DNA of 64,000 nt from an uncultured Sedimentitalea sp. (GCA_947504115.1 CANNGH010000006.1:186001-250000); one strand, 5' to 3'; numbered from the stretch's first letter, positions 51,927 through 60,203 are shown. Notes: generated from the letters alone by a model not told the origin. Numbers and translations are program-made.

Positions 51927-52754
51927 TCAGAAGCCGACGACCATCGAAATGCCGATGGAGTTGTCGGTGCTGTCAAAGCCCGGGGCCGGATCGCTGTTGT
52001 AGTCGGTCAACAGCGAGAAGCGGGTGCTCAGAACGTCCGTCAGCTTGGTCGTGATACCGAGATCGTTGAGAATGCGCGTATCGGTGCTGGAAAACAGAAC
52101 ATCGGTGTCGTTGCTCAGGAACGCGTTTTCCGAAATGCTGAGATAATAGCGCGAGGACAGGATACCCGCCACTTCGGTCTCGTCATTGTCGAACTGGTCC
52201 TCAATATACCGGATACCGGGACCGGCCTGAACGCGCCACGCCTGCGTCGGGGTGCTGATCACGCGATAGCCCGGACCAAAGCCCAGAAAGCCGTCGAGCC
52301 GGTTGGTGCCGAAATCGTCATAGGTCAGGCTGGCCAGTCCGAACAGGTAGAAACGCTCGGTCAGATAGCGGTTCGCGTCGTAGGTCGCAAAGACCTTCTC
52401 CTTCGAGGTTTCGTCGTCGTCCTCGGAGTATTCGGCGGCCACACCGAAGGTATGGTTCCACTCGCCGGTTCCATAGCGCAGACGACCGGCGATGTTGATA
52501 TCGCTGGTATCGGTGTTGCCCGAGGTTGCCGAAGCACCCAAGGCAAGGCTGCCGGTCCAACCGCGCGCGAACCGCGGATCGCCAAAGCGCGCGCTGTCCT
52601 CGCCTTCCTCGATCTCGTCCATCACGTCATCCTGGATGTCGTCGATGCGGTCATCCAGGCTTTCGATGCCTACAACACGCGCTTGGGCGAATGCGGGTGA
52701 CGCGATCATCAGCGCCAGCGCCGAGGCCGAAGCGACTTTCGTGAGTGCGTTCAT
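51927..52754 (-). CDS. DUF481-family outer membrane beta-barrel protein
   Basis: A 275-residue protein with signal peptide MNALTKVASASALALMIASPAFA. A short acidic, coiled-coil-like part (SLDDRIDDIQDDVMDEIEEG) precedes a barrel domain: GWTGSLALGASATSGNTDTS is the DUF481 signature, with alternating-residue strands and a final SIGISMVVGF ending in Phe, the usual C-terminal signal for outer membrane insertion. DUF481 proteins (YdiY-like) are salt- or acid-responsive in some bacteria; function is otherwise unknown. AGAGGA lies before ATG 52754, and it has its own terminator, so it is probably monocistronic. Confidence 0.88.
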   Translation of the reverse strand: MNALTKVASASALALMIASPAFAQARVVGIESLDDRIDDIQDDVMDEIEEGEDSARFGDPRFARGWTGSLALGASATSGNTDTSDINIAGRLRYGTGEWNHTFGVAAEYSEDDDETSKEKVFATYDANRYLTERFYLFGLASLTYDDFGTNRLDGFLGFGPGYRVISTPTQAWRVQAGPGIRYIEDQFDNDETEVAGILSSRYYLSISENAFLSNDTDVLFSSTDTRILNDLGITTKLTDVLSTRFSLLTDYNSDPAPGFDSTDNSIGISMVVGF

Positions 52755-53177
52755 TTGGTCGTCCTCTCTGTCAATTGATTGTCGATCCCATCGGGGGCGA
52801 AAGCATCGCTGCTCATGAGCCAGTTAAAACGGTTTGCCGCACTCTCCAACGATTCTGCGCCGCATCAGTGCATAAAGGCGACGCAATTGTTGTATGTCAG
52901 CAACATGTTAATTTCACGGCATGACCTGAGGCATAATTTTCTATTTTATATCTAATATTTCAATTACTTACATCGTCTCACGCCAGAATATCCCCGGCAT
53001 GCCGCACTGGCGGTTTTTCGCCGACCCAGTTGTTCTCGATACTGTCTGTGGCCAGATTGCAACCTCCAAATCCGCCTGTCCGGTGCGGTCGCCCCTACCG
53101 GGCGACGAGCGGTCTGGAGTTGCCGGTTGCGATGTATTAGGTATCGTTTCACCAGCGCACAGATCCGGAAACATCAG
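52755..53177. other. 423-base intergenic region with an AT-rich core
   Basis: The gap between the divergent DUF481 and DUF4177 genes. Bases about 52906-52975 are clearly AT-rich against the GC-rich background (for example TTTTCTATTTTATATCTAAT). Such a stretch may be a promoter or protein-binding region. I see no convincing -35/-10 pair, no ORF with codon structure and no RNA gene. Confidence 0.5.
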
Positions 53178-53588
53178 ATGTACGAGTACAAGGTTCTCCC
53201 CGCCCCCGAAAAAGGCGAGAAATCCCGAAGCGTGAAAACGCCCGAAGGACGATTCGCCCTGTCCATCGAAGGTGCGCTCAATGAAATGGCCGCCGCCGGC
53301 TGGGAGTTTCTGCGCGCCGAATCGCTGCCCAGCAACGAACGCCGGGGCTTTGCCGGAACCGCGACGCATATGCGCAGCCTGCTGGTGTTCCGCCGTCCCC
53401 TCGAAGACCAGACGGCACAGTTCCAGCCGCGCAAGCTGGAGACCCCGCCGGTGGCCGTTGCCGCCCCGTCGGTCAGCGCGTCGAAGGGCACGGCGCCGAA
53501 TCCTGCCACCGGGACCGGACAGACCCTGCGCGGCGACCGGAAAAACGATCCCATCCTCACGCGACCGCAGAAAGACGAAAATCGCTAG
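53178..53588 (+). CDS. DUF4177-family protein
   Basis: A 136-residue soluble protein. It starts MYEYKVLPAPEKGEK and contains ALNEMAAAGWEFLRAESLP, the LNxxGxEGWEL-like core of the DUF4177 domain, then LLVFRRP. The last 50 residues are Pro/Ala/Thr-rich and end in a charged tail, probably disordered. Function is unknown. ATG 53178 is chosen because the domain begins right there; the upstream extension of the frame has no family similarity. Ribosome site is weak. Converges with the HNH gene. Confidence 0.8.
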   Translation: MYEYKVLPAPEKGEKSRSVKTPEGRFALSIEGALNEMAAAGWEFLRAESLPSNERRGFAGTATHMRSLLVFRRPLEDQTAQFQPRKLETPPVAVAAPSVSASKGTAPNPATGTGQTLRGDRKNDPILTRPQKDENR

Positions 53589-53687
53589 GACGTCGGCTCC
53601 AATCCTGCAGATGTCTGCACATGCAGGTCACTCGCCGGATCCCGCGGATGTGCCTTACCTGTCTTCCTCACGTCACGGCTTTCACCC

Positions 53688-54257
53688 TCAACGGCGTTCG
53701 AGTTCGGCATCCCAGTAAAGAAAGTCCATCCAGGTCTGCTGAAGCTGCTCCTGCGCCCGTGGCAAGCGTCTGGCCGCCGCATCGAGTTGGAAACCGGTCG
53801 GCTTGAACGGTTTCCGAAGTAGCCTCAATCCGGCCTGAGCGGGGGTCTTGTTGCTCTTGCGGAGATTGTCGGCGGCGCAGCACGCGACGATGTTGGTCCA
53901 GCTGGATTTACCGCCGCGGCTACGGGGCACGACGTGATCGAATGTGAGGTTTCTGGCCGGAAATCTGTTCCCGCAATATTGGCACCTGAATTCGTCCCTG
54001 AGGAAAACGTTGTATCGCGTGAACGCGACATGCTTGCGCTTGCGGTATTTCTTGAGGGCGATGACCGCTGGAACCTCGTGATCGCTGGTGGCGGAGCGCA
54101 CGTAAACGTCATCATAGGTCTTGACCTGTATGACGCGACCCTGAAACACCGACACGATTGCCTGCTGCCAGCTGCACACCGAGAGGGGCGCGTAACTCAG
54201 CGGCTGCATATCGGCGTTCAGCACCAGGGTCTGCAGGTCCGCGACCGGCGCATTCAT
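53688..54257 (-). CDS. HNH endonuclease family protein
   Basis: A 189-residue protein. The HNH/zinc region is CQYCGNRFPARNLTFDHVVP and RSRGGKSSWTNIVACCAADN, followed by LRKSNKTP; the CxxC...CxxxN pattern and the catalytic DHV are intact. The N-terminal half (VLNADMQPLSYAPLSVCSWQ) is typical of the single-copy chromosomal HNH proteins found in most alphaproteobacteria. Probable nuclease, biological role not settled; it is not next to restriction or phage genes. Start ATG 54257 overlaps the stop of a short upstream frame. Confidence 0.88.
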   Translation of the reverse strand: MNAPVADLQTLVLNADMQPLSYAPLSVCSWQQAIVSVFQGRVIQVKTYDDVYVRSATSDHEVPAVIALKKYRKRKHVAFTRYNVFLRDEFRCQYCGNRFPARNLTFDHVVPRSRGGKSSWTNIVACCAADNLRKSNKTPAQAGLRLLRKPFKPTGFQLDAAARRLPRAQEQLQQTWMDFLYWDAELERR

Positions 54258-54340
54258 GCTGCGCCTCCGGTTTCACGTATCGCGGCGGACCGGCCGGTCC
54301 GGCCGGGCTTCGTTCCGAGATTGCCATTCATGCGTGTCAT
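54254..54340 (-). CDS. Possible 28-residue leader ORF before the HNH gene
   Basis: A frame from ATG 54340 to a TGA that overlaps the HNH start codon (ATGA). The product begins MTRMNGNLGTKPGR and is basic and Gly-rich. It lies in the roughly 145-base leader predicted for the HNH transcript. A four-base overlap suggests coupling, but a frame this short arises easily by chance in GC-rich DNA and there is no good ribosome site. Low confidence. Confidence 0.2.
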   Translation of the reverse strand: MTRMNGNLGTKPGRTGRSAAIRETGGAA

Positions 54341-54408
54341 TCGCCCTTTCGTCCCGGCGCCTGTTGTCCAAGGCCAGGGCGAGGGAGACCCGCCCCTGCC
54401 GTAATTCG

Positions 54409-54436
54409 ACTATATAGTTGGCTCACCGGCTGGCAA
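54409..54436 (-). promoter_or_regulatory. Candidate sigma-70 promoter for the HNH gene
   Basis: On the minus strand TTGCCA (54436-54431) is 16 bases from TATAGT (54414-54409); each differs from consensus at one position. The predicted start lies about 145 bases before the HNH start codon, in a gap otherwise free of genes. Confidence 0.5.
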
Positions 54437-54517
54437 GTGCGGATTTGCGGCGCCTTTTCCTGTCCGTGGCTGGCTGCGCTTCGATGCCAACTTGCGAAAT
54501 ATCGGGCCGCTCGCCCC

Positions 54518-54546
54518 CTGACAGGTCAAACCTGCCCTGCTATGCT
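54518..54546 (+). promoter_or_regulatory. Candidate promoter giving a leaderless VOC transcript
   Basis: CTGACA (54518-54523) and TATGCT (54541-54546) are 17 bases apart. The last -10 base is six bases before the ATG at 54553, so transcription would begin at or next to the start codon. No Shine-Dalgarno sequence precedes the ATG, in line with a leaderless mRNA. Confidence 0.45.
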
Positions 54547-54552
54547 GTCGCC

Positions 54553-54978
54553 ATGCAAACCCTGCCGCAAGCCACCGCCCCAACGGCCATTCTGGAATCC
54601 GCGATCTATGTCGATGATCTGGAGGCTGCACGCAGCTTCTATGGCGACCTGATCGGGCTCGAGCCGTTCCAGACCGTCGAGGGCCGCCACATCTTCTTCC
54701 GTGTCGGCGGGGCGGTTCTGCTGGTGTTCAATCCCAACGCCACAGAACAACCGACGAAGAACCCGCGCCTGCCGGTGCCGCCCCACGGCGCGCGCGGGCC
54801 GGGCCATGTCTGTTTCACGCTGACGCGGGACGAGATCGCCGCCATGCGCACCCGCCTGACCGCAGCCGGACTCGCAGTGGATGCGGAATTCGACTGGCCC
54901 AACGGCGCGCATTCGCTTTACGTGCGCGATCCTGCGGGCAATTCGGTGGAATTCGCCGAAGGCTGGCTCTGGGACTGA
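54553..54978 (+). CDS. VOC-superfamily (glyoxalase/bleomycin-resistance fold) protein
   Basis: A 141-residue protein. ESAIYVDDLEAARSFYGDLIGLEP is the N-terminal betaalphabetabetabeta module and GHVCFTLTRDEIAAM, then YVRDPAGNSVEFAEG the second; His and Glu positions fit a metal-binding vicinal oxygen chelate fold. The function cannot be inferred further; candidates include a lyase, dioxygenase or resistance protein. The ATG at 54553 begins the conserved region; the longer upstream frame crosses the predicted promoter. It converges with an esterase gene seven bases away. Confidence 0.8.
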   Translation: MQTLPQATAPTAILESAIYVDDLEAARSFYGDLIGLEPFQTVEGRHIFFRVGGAVLLVFNPNATEQPTKNPRLPVPPHGARGPGHVCFTLTRDEIAAMRTRLTAAGLAVDAEFDWPNGAHSLYVRDPAGNSVEFAEGWLWD

Positions 54979-54985
54979 ACGGCGC

Positions 54986-55651
54986 TCACAATCCCAGCTT
55001 GTCGCGCATGAAGGCCAGCGCTACGCTCAGCCCGTCTGGCGCGATGCCGTGGCCGGTGCCTTTCATCACATGGGCGTAAACATCCTGCCATCCCGCCTGC
55101 TGCAGCGCCTCGGCGGCCTGCGGCATGGATTGCGGCGGCACCACGTCATCCGCGTCGCCGTGCACCAGCAGGACGGGCGGGCGCGCCACCACCTCCTCCT
55201 TCAGCAGTTCAGGCGTCAGCAGACGCCCGGAAAACGCGACGATCCCCGCCACCTCGTCCTCGCGTCTCGGTGCCACATGCAGCGCCATCATGGTGCCCTG
55301 GCTGAACCCGAACAGCACCACCTGTTCCGGCAACACGTCCTCATCCACCATCAGCGCATCGAGAAAGGCGTTCAGGTCATCCACCGCCGCCGCCATGCCG
55401 CGCATCGCCTCTTCCTCGGACGAGCCGTCGATCCACGGAATCGGGAACCACTGGAACCCGAAGGGTGCGCCGGCGCAGGATTCGGGCGCGTCAGGTGCCA
55501 CGAACAACGTGTCAGGCAAATGTTCGCCCAAGGGATCGGCCAGCCCCAGCAGATCGGCCCCGTTGGCGCCATAGCCGTGCAGGAACACGACAACGGATCG
55601 CGTCTCGCCCGAAAGCGGTTCCTTGCGCCCTGCATTCAAAACCCGAGTCAT
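54986..55651 (-). CDS. Alpha/beta hydrolase, phospholipase/carboxylesterase type
   Basis: A 221-residue hydrolase. The oxyanion region is VVFLHGYGANGADLLGLA, the nucleophile elbow is LFGFSQGTMMALH (Ser in GFSQG), Asp is in VHGDADDVVPPQSM and His in KGTGHGIAPDG. This is the YpfH/EstB-like carboxylesterase family (Pfam Abhydrolase_2), usually cytosolic with short-chain ester activity. ATG 55651 overlaps the stop of the DNA glycosylase gene upstream (ATGA), so the two form an operon. Physiological substrate unknown. Confidence 0.9.
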   Translation of the reverse strand: MTRVLNAGRKEPLSGETRSVVVFLHGYGANGADLLGLADPLGEHLPDTLFVAPDAPESCAGAPFGFQWFPIPWIDGSSEEEAMRGMAAAVDDLNAFLDALMVDEDVLPEQVVLFGFSQGTMMALHVAPRREDEVAGIVAFSGRLLTPELLKEEVVARPPVLLVHGDADDVVPPQSMPQAAEALQQAGWQDVYAHVMKGTGHGIAPDGLSVALAFMRDKLGL

Positions 55652-56280
55652 CTGATCCCTTCCCTGTCCTTGGCCACGCGGTAATAGGCCCAGAGCAGCC
55701 GCGCCGCAACCGCACGCCACGGCGTCCAATCATCGGCCATCCGGCGCAGAGCGCGTTCCTTGGGTCGGTCGGGCAGATCGAACAGCAGACGCGCGGATTC
55801 CTGCAAGGCGAGATCGCCGGGCGCGAAGACATCGGCATGGCCGAGGCTGAACATCGCATAGATCTCGGCCGTCCAGACGCCGATGCCCGGCACTTCGGTC
55901 AGCGTCGCGACGACATGGTCGGTCGGGGCCTCGCGCAAGGCACGGTAATCGATCCGCGCTGCCGCCAGGGCACGGGCATACCGGATTTTCTGGCGGCTGA
56001 GGCCCACCGCGCGCAGATCGTCGTCGCTGGCCCACATGATCTTGCGCGGACCCGTCAGGCGGGCATCGCGCATCCGGTTCCAGATCGCGCTGGCGGCGGC
56101 GACACTGACCTGCTGGCTGACGATGGCGTTCAGCAACTGCGCGAACCCGTCCGGGCGCCGGCGCAGCGGCAACGGGCCGGTTCGGGCCAGCGCGGCGGCG
56201 AAACGCGGATCATGCGCGGCCAGATGCGCCGCCCCTTCGGCAACGCAGTCGGGGGTACGGATGATGCGGCCCGCGCTCAT
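55648..56280 (-). CDS. DNA-3-methyladenine glycosylase II (AlkA-like, HhH-GPD)
   Basis: A 210-residue base-excision repair glycosylase that removes alkylated purines. The helix-hairpin-helix and catalytic Asp are in LTEVPGIGVWTAEIYAMFS and GHADVFAPGDLALQES, with Asp in the last block. FAQLLNAIVSQQVSVAAASA is the conserved first helix region. There is no N-terminal AlkA beta domain, so it belongs to the shorter class. ATG 56280 (MSAGRIIRTPDCV) is taken as start. It is coupled to the esterase gene and divergent from the MFS gene. Confidence 0.9.
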   Translation of the reverse strand: MSAGRIIRTPDCVAEGAAHLAAHDPRFAAALARTGPLPLRRRPDGFAQLLNAIVSQQVSVAAASAIWNRMRDARLTGPRKIMWASDDDLRAVGLSRQKIRYARALAAARIDYRALREAPTDHVVATLTEVPGIGVWTAEIYAMFSLGHADVFAPGDLALQESARLLFDLPDRPKERALRRMADDWTPWRAVAARLLWAYYRVAKDREGIR

Positions 56281-56384
56281 TCCACGATCCTTGGCAACGG
56301 CGTCTTCATGGGGCCACCTTGACGCGCCTGCCCGCGCGGTGCAACCGGCTTGTGTCGTCCCGATTTCAGGGCTACTCCCGCCGC

Positions 56385-57605
56385 ATGACACACGCGATCG
56401 ACGACGGAAACGCCCGGCGCAACGTCTGGGTTCTGGTGGCCGCGCAGGCGATTCTGGGTGCGCAGATGCCGATGATCTTCACCATCGGCGGGCTGGCCGG
56501 ACAGTCGCTGGCCTCCAACGCCTGCCTTGCAACGCTGCCGATCTCGCTGATCGTGCTGGGCTCGATGCTGTCGGCCACGCCCAACGCCGCGATCATGCAG
56601 CGCTTCGGGCGGCAGGTGGGCTTCTTCATCGGCGCCGGAGCGGGCGCGGTGGGCGGCCTCGTCGGAGCTTACGGGCTTTACCTCGGCTCGTTCCCGGTCT
56701 TCCTCGTCGGCAGCTTCCTGACCGGCATCTACATGAGCGCACAGGGCTTTTACCGCTTCGCCGCCGCCGATACCGCATCCGACGCGTTCCGCGCCAAGGC
56801 GATCTCCTATGTCATGGCGGGCGGCCTGCTGGCGGCGGTGATCGGCCCGCAACTGGTCAAGGCGACCAGCGACGCCTTCGTGATCCCGTTTCTGGGCAGC
56901 TACATGGCGGTCATCGCGCTGAACGTGATCGGCGCGTTTCTGTTCCTGTTCCTGCGCATTCCCAAACTGCCCGTCCCCAGCGAGGACGCGCCGCGCGGTC
57001 GCTCGCGCTGGCAATTGCTCACGACGCCGCGCATTGCTGTCGCCGTGATCTGTGCGACCGTGTCCTACAGCCTGATGAACCTCGTGATGACCTCGACGCC
57101 GCTGGCGGTTGTGGGCTGCGGCTATGGTCCCGGCAAGGCGGCGGATGTGGTTTCGGCGCATGTGCTGGCGATGTATGTGCCGTCCTTCTTCACCGGCCAC
57201 CTGATCAACCGCTTCGGGGTCGAGCGTATCATGGCCGCCGGGCTGGTGATCCTGGCCGGAGCCGGGGCCGTCGCCCTGAACGGCGTCGAACTGGAGAACT
57301 TCTTCATCGCACTGATCCTGCTCGGGGTCGGCTGGAACTTCGGCTTCATCGGCGCCACCACCATGCTCGCCGGCGCGCACGAACCGCATGAGCGCGGGCG
57401 CATGCAGGGCCTGAACGACCTGATCGTGTTCGGCGGCGTCACCTTTGCCTCGCTTGCCTCGGGCGGGCTGATGAACTGCTCCGGCGGCTCCCCGGTCGAA
57501 GGCTGGACAGCCGTCAACCTCGCCATGGCCCCGGCCCTGGTTCTGGCCGGCGGCGCGCTGCTCTGGCTGGTGTTCCAGCCCCGCCGCGAAGAGGAAGAGG
57601 CCTGA
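56385..57605 (+). CDS. MFS transporter
   Basis: A 406-residue membrane protein with about 12 hydrophobic helices. NAAIMQRFGRQVGFFIGAGA is the loop 2-3 motif (a GxLaDrxGrr-like variant), and FTGHLINRFGVERIMAAGL is its counterpart in the second half. The paralogous group is common in Rhodobacterales and often annotated only as MFS; substrate unknown. The start is ATG 56385 (MTHAIDDGNARRNVWVL), just before helix 1. Divergent from the glycosylase gene and followed by an intergenic hairpin element. Confidence 0.9.
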   Translation: MTHAIDDGNARRNVWVLVAAQAILGAQMPMIFTIGGLAGQSLASNACLATLPISLIVLGSMLSATPNAAIMQRFGRQVGFFIGAGAGAVGGLVGAYGLYLGSFPVFLVGSFLTGIYMSAQGFYRFAAADTASDAFRAKAISYVMAGGLLAAVIGPQLVKATSDAFVIPFLGSYMAVIALNVIGAFLFLFLRIPKLPVPSEDAPRGRSRWQLLTTPRIAVAVICATVSYSLMNLVMTSTPLAVVGCGYGPGKAADVVSAHVLAMYVPSFFTGHLINRFGVERIMAAGLVILAGAGAVALNGVELENFFIALILLGVGWNFGFIGATTMLAGAHEPHERGRMQGLNDLIVFGGVTFASLASGGLMNCSGGSPVEGWTAVNLAMAPALVLAGGALLWLVFQPRREEEEA

Positions 57606-57613
57606 GCCCCAGG

Positions 57614-57663
57614 CTTCTTCTGGCGAAAAAATATTCCCGCCGGAGGCACGCGCCAAAGGCGCG
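57614..57663 (+). repeat. Intergenic hairpin element, copy B (after the MFS gene)
   Basis: Begins CTTCTTCTGGCGAAAAAAT, then ATTCCCGCCGGAGG, and continues to a small hairpin CGCGCC-AAA-GGCGCG (57649-57663). It resembles the minus-strand element at 29698-29748 in its CTTCTTxTGGC head, A-rich middle and following CCCG block. It lies between convergent genes, where it may act as a terminator. Confidence 0.45.
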
Positions 57664-57678
57664 TTCCGCATCGCCCGC

Positions 57679-58476
57679 CTACCAGCGTCCGGTTGCGGCG
57701 CGCGCGATCAACGCCAGCCGCGCGCGGGCCTCGCTCGACCCCAGCGCACCGGCGCCAACGCGGGCCGGATCGCGCCGCGCCTGCCGCAAGACGGCATCCG
57801 CCCGCCAGCCCGCCAGCAACGCGGGCGCCGCTTGCCGGGACACCGCGCCGCGCCGCGCCCGCGCCCGCTGCATCCGCTCCAGCGCCCGGTCCGCCAGCGC
57901 CGCCACCGCCTCGGCCCGCCCATCCAGCAACGGCACCCGACCGCGCGCCTCCAGTTCCGGGATCGCGCGCAACCAGTTGGCCACGCCGACGCCATAGCCG
58001 AAATCGCGCACCACAGGCTCTTCGGCGGCGCCCAGACTGCACGAAGCCGCCCAGAACAACGTGCCCGAGGTCTCGTCGATGTACCGCTCGAAATGCGCCT
58101 CGTCCTCGAACGGCTCACTGTAGATATCCCACCGCCGCACCGCCACCATGGCATCCAGCCGCGCCGCCATGTCGGGCGTCAGCACGCGTGACAGCGGCGT
58201 GATCACCTCATGCTGGCGCGGGGTTTCCCCTTTGGCGATCTGCTCCAGCGCGTCGCGCCACCATTGCAGGCGCATCTCGGCGATCATCGGCTCCTGCGTG
58301 ACCCATGGCGCGCGCGACACTTCGACATTCAGCGCATAAAGCGGGAACAGCACCGCACGCGCCGACGGCGGTGCGGCCATGGCGGCGCGGAACCGCTCGG
58401 GGTCGGCGCGTTCGACCAAGGCCGCGCAGGCGGTCAGATCGGCGTCAAGGCGCAGGGGTTCAGACCGCTCCGGCAT
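57679..58476 (-). CDS. Squalene/phytoene synthase-fold protein resembling complex I assembly factor NDUFAF6
   Basis: A 265-residue protein with the squalene/phytoene synthase fold but without its two Asp-rich motifs. Where enzymes have DxxxD the sequence reads LYALNVEVSRA, then PMIAEMRLQWWRDALEQI; in place of the second motif it has GVANWLRAIPELEARGRVPL. These match what I recall of NDUFAF6 (FNVEL, MRMQFWK, LRATP), the mitochondrial complex I assembly factor. ATG 58476 (MPERSEPLRLD) overlaps the cimA stop. It is unlikely to be an active prenyl synthase; a complex I assembly role is inference from the homologue. Confidence 0.75.
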   Translation of the reverse strand: MPERSEPLRLDADLTACAALVERADPERFRAAMAAPPSARAVLFPLYALNVEVSRAPWVTQEPMIAEMRLQWWRDALEQIAKGETPRQHEVITPLSRVLTPDMAARLDAMVAVRRWDIYSEPFEDEAHFERYIDETSGTLFWAASCSLGAAEEPVVRDFGYGVGVANWLRAIPELEARGRVPLLDGRAEAVAALADRALERMQRARARRGAVSRQAAPALLAGWRADAVLRQARRDPARVGAGALGSSEARARLALIARAATGRW

Positions 58477-60079
58477 CGTGCACCAGCTTCCAGCGGATCG
58501 CATCCAGAAGCGCCTCGAAACTCGCATCGACGATATTGGCGCTGACGCCCACGGTGGACCAGCGCCGCCCCTTGTCGTCCTCGCTGTCGATGATCACCCG
58601 CGTCACGGCCTCGGTGCCGCCCTGGGTGATGCGCACCTTGAAATCGACCAGTCGCATGTCGCCGATCAGATCGGAATACTGCCCCAGATCCTTGGCCAAA
58701 GCCTTGGCCAACGCGTTCACCGGCCCCCGGTCGCTGCCGCGTTCATCCAGCGATTCGCTGACCGACAGGCGCTTTTCGCCATCGACCTTGACCACCACGA
58801 CCGCCTCCGAAAGCGATACCATGCGGTCATACTTGTTCTTGCGCCGCTCGACCGTGACCTTGTAGCGCTTGACCTCGAAGAAGTTCGGCAACCGGCCCAG
58901 CGCCTCGCGCGCCAGCAACTCGAAACTCGCCTGAGCAGTGTCGTAACTGTATCCCTCGTCCTCGCGCGCCTTGACGCGCTCAAGGATCTCTCCCAGCGCC
59001 GGGTCGTCGGCGGCGACTTCCAGCCCGGCCTCGGCCAGCCGGCGGCGCAGGTTGCTTTGGCCGGCCTGATTGGACATCGGGATGATGCGCGTATTGCCGA
59101 CGGTTTCGGGCGCGATATGTTCATAGGTCGCCGGATCCTTGAGGATCGCGCTGGCATGCAGCCCGGCCTTGTGCGCGAATGCGCTGGCCCCGACATAGGG
59201 CGCCTGCCGCATCGGCACCCGGTTCAGGATGTCGTCCAGCATCCGGCTGATCCGCGTCAGCCCGGCCAGCGCCTCGCGGCTCACGCCGGTTTCATAGCGG
59301 CTGGCATAGGGGGCTTTCAGCAGCAGCGTCGGGATCAACGATGTGAGGTTGGCATTGCCGCAGCGCTCGCCCAGCCCGTTCAGCGTGCCCTGTATGTGAC
59401 GCGCCCCGGCGTCCACGGCGGCCAGAGTGTTCGCCACCGCGTTTTCGGTATCGTTATGGGTATGGATGCCAAGCCGGTCGCCGGGAATGCCCGCCGCGAT
59501 CACCTCGCCCACCACGCGGCCCACATCCGCCGGAAGCGCGCCGCCATTGGTGTCGCACAGCACGATCCAGCGCGCCCCGGCCTTCAGTGCCGCCCGGCAA
59601 CAGGCCAGAGCGTAGTCGGGATTGGCCCGGTAGCCGTCAAAGAAATGCTCCGCATCGAACAGCGCCTCGCGCCCCTGCGCGACCACATGCGCGACCGAGG
59701 CACGGATATTGTCGAGATTTTCGTCCAGCGTGATGCCCAGCGCGGTTTCGACCTGATAATCGTGGGTCTTGCCCACCAGACAGACCGAAGCCGTGCCCGC
59801 ATTCAGAATTGCCGCCAGAACGTCGTCGTTCTCGGCCGAGCGCCCTGCCCGCTTGGTCATGCCGAACGCGGTCAGGGTGGCGCGGGTTTGCGGCGCCGCC
59901 TCGAAAAACGCGCTGTCGGTCGGATTGGCACCGGGCCAGCCGCCTTCGATGTAATCGACGCCCAATTCGTCCAGCGCCCGCGCGATGCGCTGTTTCTCGG
60001 CGGTCGAGAACTGCACCCCCTGCGTCTGCTGCCCGTCGCGCAGAGTGGTATCGTAGAGATAAAGCCGTTCGCGCGTCAT
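58460..60079 (-). CDS. cimA: Citramalate synthase
   Basis: A 539-residue alpha-isopropylmalate/homocitrate synthase superfamily enzyme. The catalytic start is LYLYDTTLRDGQQTQGVQFS, the metal site is in RLGIHTHNDTENAVANTLAA, and GTLNGLGERCGNANL is the family loop; the C-terminal regulatory (LeuA dimer) domain follows from about residue 400. Together with its length this is the CimA type that makes citramalate from pyruvate and acetyl-CoA for isoleucine synthesis. Isopropylmalate synthase is less likely because of the substrate-pocket region and GVQFS. ATG 60079 is the family start. It follows cysS after a large hairpin. Confidence 0.9.
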   Translation of the reverse strand: MTRERLYLYDTTLRDGQQTQGVQFSTAEKQRIARALDELGVDYIEGGWPGANPTDSAFFEAAPQTRATLTAFGMTKRAGRSAENDDVLAAILNAGTASVCLVGKTHDYQVETALGITLDENLDNIRASVAHVVAQGREALFDAEHFFDGYRANPDYALACCRAALKAGARWIVLCDTNGGALPADVGRVVGEVIAAGIPGDRLGIHTHNDTENAVANTLAAVDAGARHIQGTLNGLGERCGNANLTSLIPTLLLKAPYASRYETGVSREALAGLTRISRMLDDILNRVPMRQAPYVGASAFAHKAGLHASAILKDPATYEHIAPETVGNTRIIPMSNQAGQSNLRRRLAEAGLEVAADDPALGEILERVKAREDEGYSYDTAQASFELLAREALGRLPNFFEVKRYKVTVERRKNKYDRMVSLSEAVVVVKVDGEKRLSVSESLDERGSDRGPVNALAKALAKDLGQYSDLIGDMRLVDFKVRITQGGTEAVTRVIIDSEDDKGRRWSTVGVSANIVDASFEALLDAIRWKLVHDAGAV

Positions 60080-60124
60080 GGCGCGCCACGCCTGCAACCC
60101 ACCCGTCCGGGCCACCGGCCCGGA

Positions 60125-60181
60125 CAGCGCCCGACCCTCCCCCCGGGAGGGCGCTTCGCACCCCCCCAGGGTCGGGCGCTG
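60125..60181 (-). terminator. Long hairpin between cysS and cimA
   Basis: Arms CAGCGCCCGACCCT (60125-60138) and AGGGTCGGGCGCTG (60168-60181) pair perfectly over 14 bases around a 29-base loop with C runs on both sides. It begins about 22 bases after the cysS stop on the minus strand. There is no T run, so it may stall or protect the RNA rather than terminate simply. Confidence 0.5.
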
Positions 60182-60203
60182 CCGTTGGAGCGACGTGAAG
60201 CGA

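Noticed and set aside
53604-53627. CCTGCA...TGCAGG inverted repeat between the DUF4177 and HNH genes as a terminator
   Set aside because: Only six base pairs around a 12-base loop and no T run; too weak to call.
53688-54257. HNH gene as part of a restriction or phage defence island
   Set aside because: Neighbours are ordinary housekeeping genes and the base composition does not differ visibly; this HNH protein type is a common chromosomal single gene.
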